A model generated the notes under the pieces. It did not search any database. It was not told where the DNA came from and saw nothing but the letters and a program-made list of their open reading frames with translations. 64,000 nt of DNA from Pomphorhynchus laevis (lineage: Eukaryota > Acanthocephala > Palaeacanthocephala > Echinorhynchida > Pomphorhynchidae), in NCBI GenBank assembly GCA_012934845.2, contig WNNJ02001633.1:62001-126000 (forward strand), given 5' to 3'. Positions 31,861 to 44,054 of the stretch are shown here, piece by piece (position 1 is the stretch's first letter; each line of letters starts with the position of its first letter). The translations under genes were made by a program, and so were the position numbers.

Positions 31861-33085
31861 TGTATAATAATATTACTTATATTATTACATTTAATATTTT
31901 GACCCTTTCAGATTTTGATATTTAAACAAAAGATGAAATATAATGTTTCCTATCTAAAGTATTAAAATATTATAATATTAAAAAATATTATAATATTAAA
32001 ATATTATGTATAATATTTTTTATCTAATCAAACATTACATAATTTTACGAGTAAAATTGTGTATAATATCAAAATAATTAAAATAATTTCTGTATTATCT
32101 AAATAATACAGAAATATTAAATAATATATAAACTAAATAATATAGAAATAATTAAATATTCGCGCATTACTATGAAACATCACACAGCGTATTGCATAAA
32201 ATTTGTTAGGATCATGTTTGGTCAATTCATCATATCACATTATTTATCATTATAATGATATTAAAATATTATTGTTATTCTTGAGTACTGTGTGCATCAA
32301 AGTGTTGTTCAATGCTTCTCATAAGTTATTCACACAGGTATTGCATAAATTATGGCATAGTATGTCATGACACTTTCCAGTGCATTTTAAGCGACATAAC
32401 TCGGTTATATTTTTAGACTGGTTTAATTTTTATCTCGTAAGTCATTTTCGGAGTGCAGTGTGGATCTAGGTATTTGCATTTTTCGATCATACATACTATA
32501 TCAAGATTGGATCTGGATATATAAGACTTCGAGGTGCAATGATGAATATACTATTGAATTGCCAGTCTCATATTACAGATTACATAACAACTGGGTATCA
32601 ATATACGCAGTTGTTAACACTGTCATTTTTGATAAGTTAGATCCCGAGATCAATGAATACCCAAGTACACACATATTGTTACGTGCTACCTGAACAGTTG
32701 GTTTTTACAAATACAATGGATAAGTTTAAAAGTTTGTCCAAAAATGGATTACTCTTCCTGATCTATTTACCATCAAAGTGCGTATCAAAAATTATGCTCT
32801 TCATAATAAGAGACTTATCGTCTCTATCAAAAAAGCCTGAAGCTTTTTGTAATTTTTATGTCCTCGAAATTGATCCGTATGCAAAACAGCATATGCTTGA
32901 GTCAAAATAATAATTTGATAATTAAAATGCAAATATAAAATAAATATGCAAATATAAATGGAAGATGCATTTATTAATATAAAAACGAAGTTACATTATT
33001 TGGGAAGAAATTAAAGCTTTACTAGCTAGTGATCAAGTGTACTGAAGCCTATAAACGATAAAGTCACATCAGATAATTCCTTAAA
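31861..33085. other. AT-rich DNA with an unrecognised coding-like block
   Basis: 31861-32430 is nearly pure A+T. 32440-32910 is less AT-rich and has overlapping plus-strand frames (32460-32693 and 32653-32910, the latter with SKNGLLFLIYLPSKCVSKIM). It may be a decayed transposase or a host exon. I do not recognise it. Confidence 0.35.
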
Positions 33086-34324
33086 CTACAATAATGCAAC
33101 AGATGATCTGCTTCGTAATCTGTAATCATTCACATACATCATAGCGGTTATAGGTTGCCCGAAGATTATAGCGATCCATAGAAGAATATTTCCAATGTAT
33201 TTGCGGCGAGAATTAATCGGGTAATTCTTCCCTGAATAAATGCATGCTCTCATTAAATAGTCTAGAAAAGGTTGAGACATAAGTCCGATAAACATATATG
33301 ACCCAGATACTCGTAAAGCGACACTGGCTACGTATTCGTGTCCTACTGCACTCATAAAGAATACTAAAATACCAGCCAAATATCTACTGCCAATTAAATT
33401 AAGTAGCGGGCGATACACGTGGAGATGAGCAAAACGATGTACAGGTATATTCCATTTTCTCCAAAACTCATTAGGGCAGCTAGCGTTCCACCAATCTAAG
33501 TAGAATTCACGATCTCCAAATTTTAGTAGTTCAGCAGTTAAATTCATAAACGAATGAAAAAATAAATAAAAGAAAATAATCCAGAGAACATGGTTTGGTA
33601 ATGCTAGTTTAAGTAGCTTTAGAACAACCGCAAATGGTTTCGTTTGTATATCCCACATGCCTATCGGATCAGTGTCGATTATGGGATATATCCAACGCTC
33701 TGCAATTAGCATTGACAATGTACACAAGAACACAAGCTCAACGATTCTCCTAAGCACAAAATAAAATCGTATTTTTGAAGTTCTAGGATACTCGTATTCG
33801 AAAACTAAGGTCGGTGCTGCCAAGAAATACAGGAAATAAGCAGATAGCTGCTTCATCGATTCACCACTCCGACGGGGTTCCCGCAAACAGAATGACACAA
33901 ATTTAAGAAAGAACATTGCTACACAAGAAAGGGTTAAAACCGCAGAGAACGGATGTACAAACTGATTTCTCTCAGTGAGACTGTTAATATGCCAGACGGG
34001 AATCATTATGAACAGTGACAGCGCACTGACTTGTACGAACCATCTGTATTTTGTTGGCATCTTAAATTTTTCGCCCAGCTGATCAATCATAAATATTAGA
34101 ATGGAGAAAAAAGAAAGGAACGTAATGGATTCTATATATCGCGAATTGAACATGGCTTTAAGCAGAATAAATTTCATCTCAAGTCCTTTGTTTTGTATAT
34201 TTTCCAACACTATTCGTCCGGTTGAAATTACTAATAGAACAATACATTGATTAAGGAATCCACGGTAGTCTACAAATTTAGATGTTGTACTAAGCAATGA
34301 ATCAGCGCTCTTATGAATTGTCAT
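33086..34324 (-). CDS. DGAT1: Diacylglycerol O-acyltransferase 1-like (MBOAT family)
   Basis: Membrane-bound ER enzyme that would acylate diacylglycerol with acyl-CoA to make triacylglycerol. The protein reads ADSLLSTTSKFVDYRGFLNQ, several hydrophobic segments, APTLVFEYEYPRTSKIR, LPNHVLWIIFFYLFFHSFMN, the hallmark FYLDWWNASCPNEFWRKWNI, and the active-site histidine block SAVGHEYVASVALRVSG, ending FGQPITAMMYVNDY. ATG at 34322-34324 gives 412 residues, against about 490 in vertebrate DGAT1. The missing part is the amino end, probably on an upstream exon (a possible acceptor, TCTAAATCAAG, lies just upstream). Within this block there are no introns and no lesions. Confidence 0.85.
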   Translation of the reverse strand: MTIHKSADSLLSTTSKFVDYRGFLNQCIVLLVISTGRIVLENIQNKGLEMKFILLKAMFNSRYIESITFLSFFSILIFMIDQLGEKFKMPTKYRWFVQVSALSLFIMIPVWHINSLTERNQFVHPFSAVLTLSCVAMFFLKFVSFCLREPRRSGESMKQLSAYFLYFLAAPTLVFEYEYPRTSKIRFYFVLRRIVELVFLCTLSMLIAERWIYPIIDTDPIGMWDIQTKPFAVVLKLLKLALPNHVLWIIFFYLFFHSFMNLTAELLKFGDREFYLDWWNASCPNEFWRKWNIPVHRFAHLHVYRPLLNLIGSRYLAGILVFFMSAVGHEYVASVALRVSGSYMFIGLMSQPFLDYLMRACIYSGKNYPINSRRKYIGNILLWIAIIFGQPITAMMYVNDYRLRSRSSVALL

Positions 34325-34345
34325 CGTAATATATTCGAAGTGCAA

Positions 34346-34924
34346 GTCAATTACGGGCTTGATTTAGAAAAATATTTTTACGTTTTCTAGATTACATCTA
34401 TAAAATTGCAAAGGGAAACAAATTTAATAGTTTTATTTTGCCCAATTTTTTATTATTTATTTCAATATACCTGTTACGGTAAGATCACAAAAACAACTTT
34501 AAAAATTTATTTCCGTCTTTAGACAAAAGCTATTTAAATACGACTATTAAAATTAAATAGAAATGGTTCATTTGTGGAAAAAGTTAATAAAGAGAAATTC
34601 AAATATCCGTTAAGATTCCTCTGAATCATCATATCAAGATACGAAGGTCAATATTTCAATGATTCACATACCTACTAAAATAGTAGTGTGATTCATATCC
34701 TCTCATATTTGGTAGCTAATATATAAACAGATTTCATCAAACTCTTACATTCAAAATTAAGAAATACAAATATTTTATAATCATTGCATACAACTTGTTT
34801 CATCTTTGCAAGGATCGTTTGTCGGTTAATTAATGCTATAAATATTGAACATTTAATTTAATATATAAGCGTAGCATTTATAAGATCAAGAGTTTGATCA
34901 TTTAGAAGATTAATCATTCAGAAG
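34346..34924. other. AT-rich DNA upstream of the acyltransferase
   Basis: No exon, promoter motif or repeat that I can support. Confidence 0.4.
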
Positions 34925-35215
34925 AGTTTATCAAGCATTCAGAAAATGAGGTGTTTGAATGTGATAAATGAGGGAGCGCTGCGGACGTTGAGAGGGAGCT
35001 GATTCCATGCGGGGGAAGCGGTGACGAGAAAGAATCGAAGACCGTAGTTGTTAGAGTAATTAGAAACGTAAAGTAAGAAAAAATTACGGGAACACATCGA
35101 TAGCGAGGTAGGGCGAGTGTCGTCTAAGGGAGGGTGATGAACGATGGGCAGCCGACTGTGATAATACGAAAAGTTACGAGAAGATGACCGAGTTGGATGC
35201 GAATGTGGATAGGAT
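34925..35215 (-). mobile_element. CR1-B LINE 3' fragment
   Basis: Aligns with 26290-26520 and 28830-29060 and with the inverse of the ORF2 end at 43700-43950. It includes the GTGTCGTCTAAG block. It is short, decayed and 5'-truncated. Confidence 0.6.
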
Positions 35216-35430
35216 CTCTTATGGAAGATATCAAAACAATTTCCCTTTACAAGATTTGATATGTCCCTAGCCCTCCTAGTTATATTATAATGCGGATATC
35301 ATTTATAGAAGATACCAACACAATTTCCCTTCACAAGATTTGATGTAAGTGATATGTTTCATAGAAGGTATCAACACAATTTTCCCACAAGATTTGATAT
35401 GCCCTTAACCCCCTAGTTATACTATAATAC
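35216..35430. repeat. Short tandem array, about three units
   Basis: Units share GAAGATA(T/C)CAACACAATTT and CAAGATTTGAT. Two of them also carry CCTAGTTATA and a following AT tail. Unit spacing is irregular (about 60-80 bp). Confidence 0.7.
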
Positions 35431-36414
35431 ATGGTAAGTGTGGAAGTGAAAAAATTTATGACAAAAAATATTACTAGGACTCAATACTGCCTAGTCAAAC
35501 ACCGGTAGATGGAAGGAATACAGGCAGTCAATAACAAATTAATACTATGTACTAACATAGAGTGAACACAAGTACATACATGGAACAACTAAAACGGAAT
35601 TGCAACAACTAAAGAACAGGAAAAAAGCATGGGTGCAAAATTCATAACATATTACATGAATTATTACAAAACATATATACTGAGTCCTTATGAAATTAAC
35701 ATATTGGATCTTGTGATAGACTTCGGATACTATCTGCCCGATACAATGAAATTGATGTGCTACCGGATTAATTTGGTCATCTCAAATTTTCATTTTTTTT
35801 ACACCGTCTGCATTAATCGGTTTATAAAAAAATTATTTGTAAACATTATGTTTAAGATTTCGTCAAATCCAAAATTATATTAGATAATCTTAAATACAAT
35901 CTAAATACAGGAAGGTTATTGGCATGTGCTGCCTTGGGCATGCACGCAGCATCTCCTCATAGAACGATAACACTCATGCGCTGTATGAAAAGTATGGCCG
36001 CTTGGGGCTCCCGAGTGGTCTTTTTATGATTAAAATGTTTATATTTTTATATTTATTGATAGCACAAAATATGTAGCTTCCGTTGCTAATTCATAAGAAA
36101 TTCAAATTAATATCCAATAAAAAATTTAATTATAAACTTAAATTTAAGTACCTTTAAGTCATTATCATTCAGACAATCGGATGAGCAAAGTTCGTTACAA
36201 TTGCATCACAAACAAAGAAAAATCAAATAAAATCAAAACTAATTAACGATTATTATATAATGATGATATAATCATTAAAAAATGATTTAAAGTCATTCAA
36301 AATTGTAAATGTGTCTTTATTGTGAATTGTAATAAAATATTGTCTTGATATAAATTGTTTTGATATAAATACTTACAATAAAATACACAAGAGTCAGTGA
36401 ATATATTGCGAAAT
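35431..36414. other. AT-rich DNA, no recognised gene
   Basis: One plus-strand frame of 84 codons (35629-35883) is Ile/Asn/Tyr-rich and resembles nothing I know. A GC-richer scrap at 35910-36020 is unidentified. Confidence 0.35.
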
Positions 36415-37830
36415 TGGTTAAAATATTGTCTTGGTTATATTAAATACAACTTACAATACAACGAACCTAGGAACAATGTGAAGAAAGTTGAATTCTACTT
36501 CGAATGTAGAAATTGCAGATAATGGCGATATTGTCAAAGTCAATAACATTAATAGCTTATCTATACCCAAGTTTTTTGATATTCAAGTTGCCTGCGATAC
36601 GTCTGAATGCAAATATTGGACGACATTGACAGTTTCTAGAACGCCAGAATTAGAATTACGCAATTTACGTAATTTAATCGACACCTCTAGTATTAAATCA
36701 CAACTTCCGTCACGAACATCAGTTACTTTATCCAGATTGAATTTTTGTCATTCTTTGAAAAACATCGACACTCCGCAACTACTACTCCGCAAACTCACTT
36801 CTGCACATATCAACCTCCAACACGTCCACTCAAACTACCCCCGTCGTTTCCAATGTCTTTCTCCGACCACTGATATTATCACCTTATACAATTCCCATTT
36901 CCCGACCATTAAATATTCGAAAGCGAGCATAGTTAGGGTTAGCATACACATACTGGCTTCCTCCACATGGCTGTCAATTTGTCAATTGCCCACTTGTCCT
37001 TCTTCTAAACCGATAACTCTGGATCTCGCAATTGTGTACCGCCATAGTTCATCAGCTCTTAACTCCCTATTTTTACCTTTTAGTCCTTGCTCTTTTGAAC
37101 TGCTCACTTGTCGTTCTTCTAACCCGATCACTTTAGATCTCGCCATTGTATACCGTCTGGTTAATCAGCTCCTACATCCGTATTTTTTACCGAACTCGCT
37201 GACCTACTGTCCCACTGTTCTTTGTCCTCCATCCCTTCACTCGTTCTTGGCGACTTCAACATTCGCCTCGACCGCTATCTTCCAACGATTCCATCCGGTT
37301 TATCAACATTCTATCCAACTACAACTACAAACTCATCACAATTTTCCCTATACATATACTTAGCGTAACACTCGACAACGTCGGTCTGTTATCGTTTTTT
37401 TTGCATACACCTCTCTATCCATCTCCGATCCTGGTCTATCCAATCACTTTCTCGTCACCCTTGATCTCACTTACAACCACACCCCGCCATACACATCTAC
37501 AATTCTACATCGCTCTTGGAGAAATCTGGATCTTCCACTTCTCCGCTTTGACTTACTCAAATCATCTCTATCCTCTCGCACAATAACATCATCCTCTCCT
37601 AACTATCTCGCTTTTTTCGACTATGAATTGACATCCACTATCGATATTCTCTTGCCCTTCAAACCTCACTCCCCATGGTTAGACATTCAATGCCTACTCT
37701 CAAAGCGTCGACTCCGTCATGGTTTGAAAGTCTAACATCGCTATCTCAGACGTTATACCCGCTCGCTCACTCTGTCTCTCCGTGATTCCTATCTTGATTT
37801 TTGCCGGTCTCATCTCAACTTACTGCGTAA
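36415..37830 (+). mobile_element. CR1-B LINE, 5' end copy, chimeric
   Basis: Starts at the CR1-B 5' leader (TATTGTCTTGGTTATATT). ORF1 opens near 36488 with IPKFFDIQVACDTSECKYWT, the CR1-B ORF1 Cys motif (C-x4-C-x2-W). Endonuclease pieces follow: CPSSKPITLDLAIVYRHSSS (36998-37050), and the same segment again in another version (CRSSNPITLDLAIVYR, 37107-37155), so an internal duplication of two subfamily versions. The copy ends near 37830 facing an inverted copy. It is broken throughout. Confidence 0.7.
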
Positions 37831-37859
37831 ATAAGGATTGAGTTAAAAGTATGCCAGAA

Positions 37860-40310
37860 AGATTTAAGATTGAATATAGTGATGATTTTATGCAGCCAGG
37901 AGTTGCATCTGGTACGAAGTAGGTTGAGATGAGACCGGTGAAGAGCAATATAGTAATCTCGAAGATAATGTGAGCGAGTGGATATCACGTCTGAGAGAGC
38001 GGTGTTAGACTCTCAAAGCATGACGGAGTCGACGCTTTGAGAGTAATCACAGGATGGTAAACGATGGGGGTGAGGCTTGAATGGCAAGAGAAGATTAAGA
38101 GTGGATGTCAGTTTCAAATCGAAAAAAGCGAGATCGTGGGAAGAGGATGATGTTATTGTGTGAGAGAATAGAGAGACTTTGAGTAAGTCAAAGCGGAGAA
38201 GTGGGATATCTAGATTTCTCCAAGGGCAATGTAGAATGGTAGGTGTGTGAGGTGGGGTGTGGTTGCAAGTGAGATCAACGGTGATGATAAAGTGATTAGA
38301 TAGACCAGGATCGGAGATGGACAGTGAGGTGTAGGCAGAATAATTATCGGGGACAGCGACGATGTCGAGTTCTCCACCAAGGATATGTGTGGGGGAAATT
38401 GTGAGGAGTTTGTAGTTGTAGTTGGATAGAATGTTGATAAACCGGATGGAATCGTTGGAAGATAGAGGTCGAGGCGAATGTTGAAGTCGCCAAGAACGAG
38501 TGAAGGTACGGAGGACAAAGAACAGTGGGACAGTAGGTCAGCGAGTTCGGTAAAAAATAGGGAGTTAAGAGCTGATGAACTATGGCGGTACACAATTGCG
38601 AGATCCAGAGTTATCGGTTTAGAAGAAGGACAAGTGAGCAATTCAAAAGATCAAGGACTGAAAGAGGGAGTGATTTTTCGAAGAGACAAGGGTTGACGGG
38701 CGAATGCGACAATGCCGCTATGATTAGAGAATTAAGAAAAGGATGATCTGAGGGCGCGGGCTGATTCGAATAGTGAGCAATCGGCAGAGAGCAGACGGTG
38801 AACGAAGATGTCGTCGGAATTGGAGTGCTCGGATTCGGTGAGGCAGAATATATCGATGTTGTGATTAATGAATAGGTTGAGGATGAGATCGGATTTATGG
38901 AGAATAGATCTAGTGTTTAGAAGGTTGAGGCGGAGCCTTGTGTATGGTTATAGGGGCTAGCGGAGAATACACATATGCGTAATAGAGCGCCATCGAATTT
39001 TGGGGCGGTTGTGGACAACTTGAAAATTTCCGTCGATGTTTCGGATAGAGTGACATGTTTCGCCGTTTTCCTTGCGACGGTGTTTTTCGATGCGGACCGA
39101 AGAGAGTTGAGCAATTTCAGACGGGTGCAATCGGCAGAAACGCGAGTGAACGAAGAGGACATGCGTTTAAATCATTGGGATACGACAGAGGATGGGTGAA
39201 AGCGATACTTGTAAACAATTTTAAGGAGAGGGGCTGAGAAGGATTAGAAAAAATTTGTTTAGGCGGATTAATGCGACAGCAGAGATGTCGTTGAAAAAAA
39301 TAAAGGGTTATCCGCAGGAACAAGATGCGAGAGGAGGGATCTGAATAAGGAAGTATCGTGGTCGATACGTGCTTGTGAAGATAATGAGGTGAAATGAGTG
39401 ATATTAGTGACGATGACTGAACGATCGCGAGAAGGAAAGCATTTCCGTAAAGGAGGTTGAGTGAAGTGATTGGGTGAGATCACTGTAGTAGAGCTGGGAG
39501 TTGAGGATATGAAACAAGTAGGTTCGACAGTGGTCGAGGATTGGGATAATATAGATGGTGGCAAGCGATGTGAGGATATGTTATGTTTAAGACTCGTGGA
39601 TGTTGGTTGAAGTTATTTTGATTGATGAATGTAGGGTTTTGAGAAACGAGGTAGGATAGACGCTGGTTTCGGGGAGTGAAATACACTTCCGATATTATGA
39701 CAATACATATTATAATAATATGCATATTACATATTACAATACATATTATCATAATACGACAATATCGTATTATGACAATACGATATTATGATAATACACT
39801 TCCGATATTATGACATAATATCGGAAGTGTATATAGTGACATGATCAGTGGTCGGATAATGACATCGGAAACGACGGGGTAGTTTGAGTCGACGTGTTGG
39901 AGGTTGAAATGTGTTTATTGGAGAGGTTGCGGATTAGTTTTTGGCACAAAAACCACATGGGAAGTGAACCCTACCAGTTGTTACCGGAAAGCGAACTTAC
40001 TGTTGTTGCTGGCGTTGACTTACTGTTGTTGCCAGCTTTGACTTACTGTTGTTGCCGGCGTTTGTGGCCCGGACGCTGCAGTCGTGTGCCGAACACTGTA
40101 CTTGCAGTTGGTACAGTTGGTGCCTGTCATAGCTGTTTTCGTATCTGTCTTTATAGATGTCTTTGTCTTCATAGCTGTCATGAGCATTGCGTTTTGTCAT
40201 GTTCATGGCAATCTGAAAAAAATGTTCTTTTTTCTGTCTGCGAACGAATCGAGCTGAAAATCTGGAAAATCTGAAAAATTGTATTTATTATAACCAAGAC
40301 AATTGTTTTA
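37860..40310 (-). mobile_element. CR1-B LINE, 5' half, inverted relative to 36415-37830
   Basis: The leader and ORF1 start lie at the right (40310-40206; MNMTKRNAHDSYEDKDIYKD, then LQVQCSAHDCS). A GTTGTTGCC-type minisatellite within ORF1 (about 40000-40070) encodes a Gln-rich stretch. The ORF1 second domain is at 39564-38960 (KCFPSRDRSVIVTNITHFTS, ARIDHDTSLFRSLL), and the endonuclease at 38641-38210 (CPSSKPITLDLAIVYRHSSS, LSSVPSLVLGDFNIRLD). The left arm (37920-38700) is the inverse of 36980-37820. There are several breaks. Confidence 0.7.
39690..39835. repeat. Palindromic ATTATG-type repeats
   Basis: ACACTTCCGATATTATG (39796-39812) and its exact complement (39814-39830) form a 17-bp-arm palindrome around one base. 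The same arm appears at about 39684-39700. Between them are short CATATTATAAT-type repeats. Confidence 0.85.
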
Positions 40311-41148
40311 ACCAGTATATATATTTGTCAAACAATGTCAAACACAGAAGAATAGCCGAGTAAAATACCGACACTGCAGAGTTTCTAATTACGAGCAAGA
40401 ACTAAGTAAGAGAAAACTTCGTTGCGGGCCAACTCAGTAGAATGATGAGATTGAAAAGCAGACTAAAAAGATGGGTAGAGTTTTGACGAAGAGAGATAGA
40501 TGGTAATCTGATTCAACATAAGACGTTAAGGAAGGTTAGAGATAGTGTGGTATGAGAAATGCATCAAAAGATCAAGGTAGGGTTCATTGAGTAGTTGTTG
40601 AACTATTATTGGATTTCCAAGCAAGAGGAAAATAGCCACTACGATTGGAAGAGTTAAACATTGAGGTTAGAAACTGATCAAGTATAATTGTCAAAGATTT
40701 AAGTATATAAATATAAAAAGGATCAGCGAGATATGATTTTTCGTTAAAGATAAAAGCATACGAGAAATTCCGTTGACAGATACAAAAAGATGAAAGAATT
40801 CAGGCAAACGAAGATCCAGCAAAAAAGACGAGATAGGAGAAAAATGTTAGCTTGAGATAATTGAATCGAGCTTCGATTGAAGATAAACAGAAAATTTGTG
40901 TGGATTGATAATGCTAACATATACTGGTAAATTCCACAGTATAGTGTTGAGAATATTTCGTTTAGATCTTAAATTGGAGGAAGACAGAAACTTGTTCTTC
41001 CAAAAGAGCAAAGACTTACTACGTAAGAGGGAACGTTAAGATCTACGAAGAGCTAAATAGTTAATATGTATATCAATGGCTATAGAAAAGGGAGAATGCT
41101 TGAGGTAACGAAAGTAGGTTCTATACGAACGACTAGAAGTCACTTCGA
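40311..41148 (-). mobile_element. Decayed LINE-derived DNA
   Basis: Purine-rich plus strand with no long frame. Short minus-strand matches to CR1-B composition suggest an old minus-oriented copy, but no motif is clear. Confidence 0.3.
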
Positions 41149-44030
41149 ATGCATTCAGTTAGAGTCAAACCATGGTGCATAGTACGTTTGACGGGAAGTA
41201 AAGAGTTGACAGACAAGAATATTGTCGAGTATATAAGAGAGTTCAGTATCAAAGAGATTAGATCGATAATCCTGAAGATGAAGAGTGAAAACACAGACAT
41301 GAGAGGAGAGACAGTTAGTATAGAACGAAAGAACACCAACTATGGACAACTGCAAGTACAGTGCTCGATAAACGACTGCAGCGTCTGGACAACAATCGCC
41401 TGCAACAAGAATAAGTCTAAAGAAGACGTCGTATGTGGCTTTTGTGCCAACAAACTTATCCTCAACCTTTTCAAAAAGCACATATCAACATCCAACACGT
41501 TAACTCAAACTACCCCCCCGTCGTTTCTAATGTCCTTTCACCACCCACCGATCCTGCCACCATATACACTTCCCATTCTATGTCACCTTCAATCCCCGAC
41601 ACCCCCGTCACATCTTTCCGTCTCGTTTTTCAATAACTTGCATCCACCAATCAAAATCACCTCCACCAACCTCCACGATCCTTCCACACCTAACCTTTCC
41701 TCACATCGCTTGCCACCCTCTTTATTATCATTATCCTCTGTATCCCGTCGTCAAACCAAATCCCTCCAAATAATCAACTGCCAGCTCTCCTATCGTGATC
41801 TCACCAACTCACGTCAGTCGTCCTCCTTTACGGAAGCGCTTTCCTTCTCGCGATCGTTGCGTCATCGTCACTAATATCACTTATTCCAACTCCTTATCTC
41901 CAGAAGCACGTCTCGACCACGATGTTTCCGCCTTCAGATCCATCCTCTTATCTATTGTTCCTGAGAATAAACCATCCGTTTTCGAAGACATTCATCTTGT
42001 CGCATTCATCCGTCTAAACAAATCTTCTCAATCTAATCCTTCCCAGCCTCCTCTCCTAAAAATTGTTTTCAAGCATTGCTCTCACGCGTCTTCTGTCCTC
42101 TCTCAACGATTTAAACTCATGACGTCTTCAACCACTTGAATTTTCCCCGATCGCACCCCTTCTGAAGTCGCTCAACTCTATTCTGCCCGCATCGAAAAAC
42201 GCCGTCACGAGGAAAACGGCGAAACATCACTCTGCATCCGAAACATAGACGGAAATTTTCAAGTTGTCCACACCCGTCCCAAAATTCGATGGCGCTCCAT
42301 CTCCCATATGTGTCGTCTCCACTAGACTCTTTCGCCGTCACACACGGTTCCAGCCTCGGCCTCCTTAACACTAAATCTATTTTCAATAAATCCGATCTTA
42401 TCCTTAACCTATTCACCAAGCAATCCATCGATCTCTTCTGCCTCACCAAATCCTGGCACTCAGATTCCGGCGACCTTTCCATTCGCCGTCTGCTCTCAGC
42501 CGGTTGATCCCTAGTCGAATCCACACGCCCCCTCAGCTCATACCCTTCTAAATTGTCTAATCATGGCGGCATCGTCGCATTCGCGCGTCACCCAGCGTCT
42601 CTTCGCAAAATCAATACCCCTTTCAGTCCTTGCTCTTTTGAATTGCTCACTTGTCGTTATTCTAACCCGATCACTCTAGATCTCGCCATTGTATACCGTT
42701 CTGGTTCATCAGCTCCTACATCCTTATTTTTACCGAACTCGCTGACCTCCTTTCTCATTGTTCTTTGTCCTCAATCCCTTCACTCGTTCTAGGCGACTTC
42801 AACTCCACAGAAATCGCATGCATGAAAGTTTACAATGACTTACTCATTTCTCGAGACAAGGCCCTTTATAGTGTTCTCATCTTCCTCGACCTCTCCTCCG
42901 CATTCGACATCGTCGACCACTCCGTCCTCCTTTTTCGCCTTCGTTATGATTACGGCTTTTCTTCCTTCTTCATAGCATGGTTTGCCTCATATCTATCCGA
43001 CCGTTCCTTTAGCGTCTGTTCTAATTCATCATCCTTCCCTCCCATCCCTATCTTTTGCGGGGTCCCACAAGGTTCAGTCCTAGGGCCCCTGCTTTTCTCT
43101 CTTCTGCTTGGCGATCTCTCTCCGTTTATCAAACCTTACTCCTTTAACGTCATGCTATACGCCGATGACATTCTAATCTATGATCATGCATCCGCACATC
43201 GCATACACGATATCGGCATTTCTAATACCAACTGTATTTCTTCTATCTACAAACGTCTATCCAATCATCATCTCGTTCTAAACACCGACAAGTCCAAAAT
43301 AATGTGGATCCTCCCCCATAAACCAAACATATCTCATTCCACTGTATATTTTGCCTCATCGATCATCCCCATAGTCTAGAATCTCACTTTATTAGGCTTC
43401 CATTTCGATGATCATCTTTCCCTTAAACCCTTCGTCCGTGACAAGGCCCGCTTGTATAACTTAATTCTCCGTGACATCCGCAGTATCCGCCCCCTTATCG
43501 ACTTCCGTTCTTGTATGTCTCTTCTTTCATCGTTTCTTTTCCCTAAAATCGATTACTGCCTTAGCCTTTTTACCAATTCTCCAAAATCCATCATCCTACC
43601 CCTACAACGAATAATCAACACCGCCGTTCGAGTGCTCTTTCGTCTCCGTCGCTTCGACCACACATCCACATATTTTGCCCAACTCTCCTGGCCCACCATC
43701 CACATCCGCATCAAACTCCGCCTTCTCCTAGTAACTTTTAGTCTCATCGCTGTTGGCTCCCCATCGTTCATCAACCCTTATTTCTTAGACGACACTCGCC
43801 CCACCTCGCTATCGCTGCGCTCCCGTCATACCCTCTTACTCCAACAACTACGGTCTCCGATCCTTTCTCGTCGCCGCCTTACTCGCCTGGAATCAACTCC
43901 CTCTCGACGTCCGCCGCGCTCCCTCCTTTATCACATTCAAACACCTCCTCCGTTACATCTTCTCGACACATGATTTACATTTTTGTTTTGTTGTGGTAAT
44001 CTAAGCGTTCGCTGGCACGCATTTGCCACG
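41149..44030 (+). mobile_element. CR1-B LINE, longest copy
   Basis: ORF1: LQVQCSINDCSVWTTIACN and VVCGFCANKL (Cys motif, 41343-41460), a Ser/Pro-rich linker, then KRFPSRDRCVIVTNITYSNS and ARLDHDVSAFRSILLSIVPE (41840-41960). Endonuclease: SLGLLNTKSIFNKSDLILNL, NHGGIVAFARHP, NPITLDLAIVYRSGSS and SIPSLVLGDFNS, after which most of the endonuclease is deleted and the frame joins the RT. RT: IFLDLSSAFDIVDHSVLLFR, GVPQGSVLGPLLFSLLLGDL, MLYADDILIYDHASAHRIHD (YADD 43158-43169) and TDKSKIMWILPH. The 3' part, 43452-43973, reads FDHTSTYFAQLSWPTIHIR. The 3' end carries GCTGGCACGCATTTGCCACG. It has several frame changes plus the deletion, so it is inactive. Confidence 0.8.
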
Positions 44031-44054
44031 TTAAAATAAATCTTTTCTTTTTTT

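Noticed and set aside
32460-32910. Possible host exon or transposase block
   Set aside because: Two overlapping frames with no family signature; left as unassigned.
35629-35883. 84-codon hydrophobic plus-strand frame
   Set aside because: AT-driven composition, no motif and no supporting neighbours.
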